Positions 62,133-64,000 of a stretch of 64,000 bases of DNA are shown piece after piece (position 1 is the stretch's first letter; every line of letters begins with the position of its first letter). The DNA lies in assembly GCA_019308905.1 (NCBI GenBank), contig JAFDHF010000004.1, positions 62,001-126,000 of the forward strand, written 5' to 3'. The notes beneath the pieces are model-generated. The model had not been told where the DNA came from. It worked only from the letters and a program-made list of their open reading frames with translations, and did not search any database. The stretch comes from Deltaproteobacteria bacterium. Lineage in GTDB: Bacteria; Desulfobacterota; BSN033; WVXP01. A program made the translations under genes and the position numbers.

Positions 62133-62608
62133 CTTCCGGCCTCCTTCATCCTGCGGGCGGCGAGGGCTATCGAATCCACGATCCTCACATACCCCGTGCA
62201 TCGGCACAGGTTCCCGGCAATCGCCTCCTTGATGGCCTGCCTGGAGGGATGGGGATTTTCATCCAACAGGGCCTTGGCGGCCATTATCATCCCAGGAGTG
62301 CAAAACCCGCACTGCAGCCCGCCATGGTCCAGAAAGGCCTCCTGAATGGGATGAAGCCTTGCACCCTCTGCAAGCCCCTCGATAGTGGTGATCTGCCTTC
62401 CTTGAACCTGGAGGGCGAGGACGGAACACGAGTTGACGGCTTTCCCATCGACAAGGACCGTGCATGAACCACAGGCTCCGCTGTTGCAGGCCCGTTTGGT
62501 TCCTGTGAGGCCGAGCTCGTTGCGCAGCATTTCCACCAATGTCGTCTTGGGACTCACCGCAACCTCGCGGGGCTCTCCGTTTACCAGTACCTTGAGAATC
62601 TTCTTCAT
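62129..62608 (-). CDS. Molybdenum hydroxylase, 2Fe-2S subunit
   Basis: A 159-residue electron-transfer subunit. The N-terminal plant-type cluster is C-x4-C-x2-C (CNSGACGSC) plus a cysteine in NSCSVLAL; the C-terminal cluster is CGFC and CRC in QCGFCTPGM and NLCRCTGY. It passes electrons from the molybdenum site to FAD. It is coupled by ATGA overlaps to both neighbours. Confidence 0.95.
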   Translation of the reverse strand: MKKILKVLVNGEPREVAVSPKTTLVEMLRNELGLTGTKRACNSGACGSCTVLVDGKAVNSCSVLALQVQGRQITTIEGLAEGARLHPIQEAFLDHGGLQCGFCTPGMIMAAKALLDENPHPSRQAIKEAIAGNLCRCTGYVRIVDSIALAARRMKEAGR

Positions 62609-63471
62609 CCTTTCAACCTCTCCCGGGCTTCCCTGAGCATCCGTTTGACCAGGACGCGGGCCACCTTTTCTTTGTATTCCTCAGAAGCCACGATATCAGG
62701 GATCGGGGAAATATCATCTGCCACGGCTTCTGCAGCTTTTTCAATCAGCCCGTCACCGGGGAACTTCCCCCTGAGGATCCCTTCGGCCTTTTCCGCCCGT
62801 ACGGGTGTCGGTGCCACCCCCCCAAGTGCGATCCTAACGTCCAGGCAGGACCCGTCCGGATCGACTTCCAGGAAGACCGCTGCCCCAACGATCGGTGAAT
62901 CCCCCTCGACGTTGCGGAATTTAGCGTACGTCACAGCCGAGCGCTCAGGCAGGGGAGGGACCACGATCTCCGTCAGAAGCTCCTGGGGCTTGACAACGGT
63001 TTCGTAGTAGTCCACAAAGAGGTCTCGGATGGCAAGAGACCTCTCCCCCTGTGTGGAAGCTATTGTGACCTGCCCGCCCATGGCTATCAGGGGAGGTGCC
63101 GGGTCTCCTGTGGGATCTGCAATGCAGAGGTTCCCGCCGATGGTTCCCCAGTTCCGGATCTGGACGCTTGCCAGATGTTGCTCCATATCGGCCAGAACAC
63201 CGAATCTCTCTCTGACAAGGGGAGAGAGTTCGAGGGCACGATGCGTCGTTACCGCACCGACCCTGAGCTGGCCCGCCTCATCACAGCGGACATAGTCGAG
63301 CTCTGGAATGCTCTTGATGTCGACCAGAACCTCCGGGGCAATGAGTCCCTGCTTCAGGATATTGAGCAGGGACTGGCCGCCGGCAATGATCCTGCAGTTC
63401 TCGCCGTGTTCCTCGAGAAAAGCCAGAGCCTCCTTAAGACTCTGAGGGCAAAGGTAATCGAAGTCTCTCAT
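62605..63471 (-). CDS. Molybdenum hydroxylase, FAD-binding subunit
   Basis: A 288-residue subunit. The ATG at 63471 begins RDFDYLCPQSLKEALAFLEE; FAD-binding motifs are IIAGGQSLL and TIGGNLCIADPTGDPAPPLI. The C-terminal CO-dehydrogenase-flavoprotein-like domain is complete. The 4-hydroxybenzoyl-CoA-reductase-specific insertion for an extra Fe-S cluster is not evident, since cysteines are few. Confidence 0.93.
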   Translation of the reverse strand: MRDFDYLCPQSLKEALAFLEEHGENCRIIAGGQSLLNILKQGLIAPEVLVDIKSIPELDYVRCDEAGQLRVGAVTTHRALELSPLVRERFGVLADMEQHLASVQIRNWGTIGGNLCIADPTGDPAPPLIAMGGQVTIASTQGERSLAIRDLFVDYYETVVKPQELLTEIVVPPLPERSAVTYAKFRNVEGDSPIVGAAVFLEVDPDGSCLDVRIALGGVAPTPVRAEKAEGILRGKFPGDGLIEKAAEAVADDISPIPDIVASEEYKEKVARVLVKRMLREARERLKG

Positions 63472-63552
63472 TATCCTACCCGCGTTCCGAGGTGCCGCCC
63501 CTTGCAGCGGGCGCCTCAACCCTGTTTGGAGAAAAGCGAACCCTCGGGCAGA

Positions 63553-64000
63553 TCACTCCCCTGTCTTCCCGATTCCGGCTTGGATGTTCCTTGCAAACTC
63601 CTCGCCGAGTTTCTTGGCGGTCGCCCTCATCACCTTCTCACCAAAGGTGGCGAGTTTTCCGACCACACGCGTATTCGCCGAATAGGAGATCTCCACTTCG
63701 TTTTCAGAGACTTCGCTGAGATCCACCACGCTCTCCTGGTAAAGCGTCCCGGCCTTGAGGGCATCGCGGCCTTCGGTGACCGACTTCAGATGCCGGGGGG
63801 GGTCGACCTCCGTGAGGGTGGTCCTCGATTTCATGGTCAGGGATATGACACCGACCTTCACTTTCACAGAGCTCTCGTAGACGTTCTCACCGACCACTTC
63901 GATCTTCTCGCACCCCGGGACACAGGGACCGATCTTTTCCGGATCGACAAGGAAGTCCCAGACCTCTTGAATCGGTGCCTTGACACGGAATCTCTCTTCA
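63553..64000 (-). CDS. CoxG/SRPBCC family protein (5' truncated by window edge)
   Basis: The frame is open to the end of the window; about 148 residues are visible. Early residues FRVKAPIQEVWDFLVDPEKI and PCVPGCEKIEVV are the CoxG signature, followed by KVKVGVISLTMKSRTTLTEV. SRPBCC proteins of this type accompany molybdenum hydroxylases and are thought to help recruit or mature them. It lies 81 bp upstream of the FAD subunit and is probably the first visible gene of that operon. Confidence 0.85.
   Translation of the reverse strand, partial: EERFRVKAPIQEVWDFLVDPEKIGPCVPGCEKIEVVGENVYESSVKVKVGVISLTMKSRTTLTEVDPPRHLKSVTEGRDALKAGTLYQESVVDLSEVSENEVEISYSANTRVVGKLATFGEKVMRATAKKLGEEFARNIQAGIGKTGE

Overview
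The window reads as a stretch of chromosome from an anaerobic Gram-negative bacterium. I infer an uncultured Desulfobacterota (deltaproteobacterial) lineage from the gene families: a BcrB/BcrC-type dehydratase pair, a non-pyrrolysine MtmB homologue with its corrinoid protein, RlpA, MtaB, a UPF0280 protein, an LonB/LonC-like protease, a ClpX-like ATPase, three ABC importers and a molybdenum hydroxylase. No rRNA, tRNA or CRISPR array was found. The DNA is GC-rich by eye and gene starts usually carry strong GGAGG-type ribosome sites.

Layout. 1-835 is the 3' end of smc. 1586-6491 is a complete branched-chain-amino-acid-type ABC importer (binding protein, two permeases, two ATPases). It is followed by a phenylacetate-CoA-ligase-like enzyme (6771-8072) and, beyond a strong terminator, two 2-hydroxyacyl-CoA dehydratase/benzoyl-CoA reductase-like subunits (8357-10716), which suggests uptake, CoA activation and reductive processing of an aromatic or hydroxy acid. 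On the minus strand lie a soluble histidine kinase with a receiver-TPR protein (10722-12732) and a five-gene peptide-type ABC importer (13133-19607). A housekeeping block follows: rlpA, an Elp3-like radical SAM protein, rnc, mtaB, UPF0280 and asd (19641-25494). A RAYT-type mobile element bounded by perfect 20-bp inverted repeats (25560-26589) sits directly in front of dinB. Then come two phosphatases, tatD, a Lon-like protease, a CbpA-like DnaJ and a ClpX-like AAA+ protein (27753-35323).

The most unusual region is 35526-54056. Two divergent operons carry two opine-dehydrogenase-family proteins, a single-chain L-serine dehydratase, two enolase-superfamily enzymes, a second peptide-type importer, an ornithine-cyclodeaminase-family protein, a monomethylamine-methyltransferase (MtmB) homologue with leucine at the pyrrolysine position plus its corrinoid protein, an APH/ThrB-type kinase and a class III aminotransferase. 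I infer a catabolic island for N-substituted (N-alkyl or N-carboxyalkyl) amino acids. Its importer's binding protein appears to be circularly permuted: the usual C-terminal part comes directly after the Tat signal, ahead of the usual N-terminal part.

54057-56410 is a degraded stretch with a broken AAA ATPase gene that keeps an elaborate operator/promoter, a GC palindrome, a RAYT-like terminal sequence and a 13-bp triple repeat. It ends at the promoter of trpS. trpS is preceded by a 23-codon leader peptide with two adjacent Trp codons, a terminator hairpin with seven Ts and a competing antiterminator pairing, which is a textbook layout for transcription attenuation. The right end (59835-64000, minus) is a molybdenum hydroxylase operon: CoxG-like, FAD, 2Fe-2S and Mo subunits. 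All assignments are by eye from motifs and family knowledge; no searches were run.
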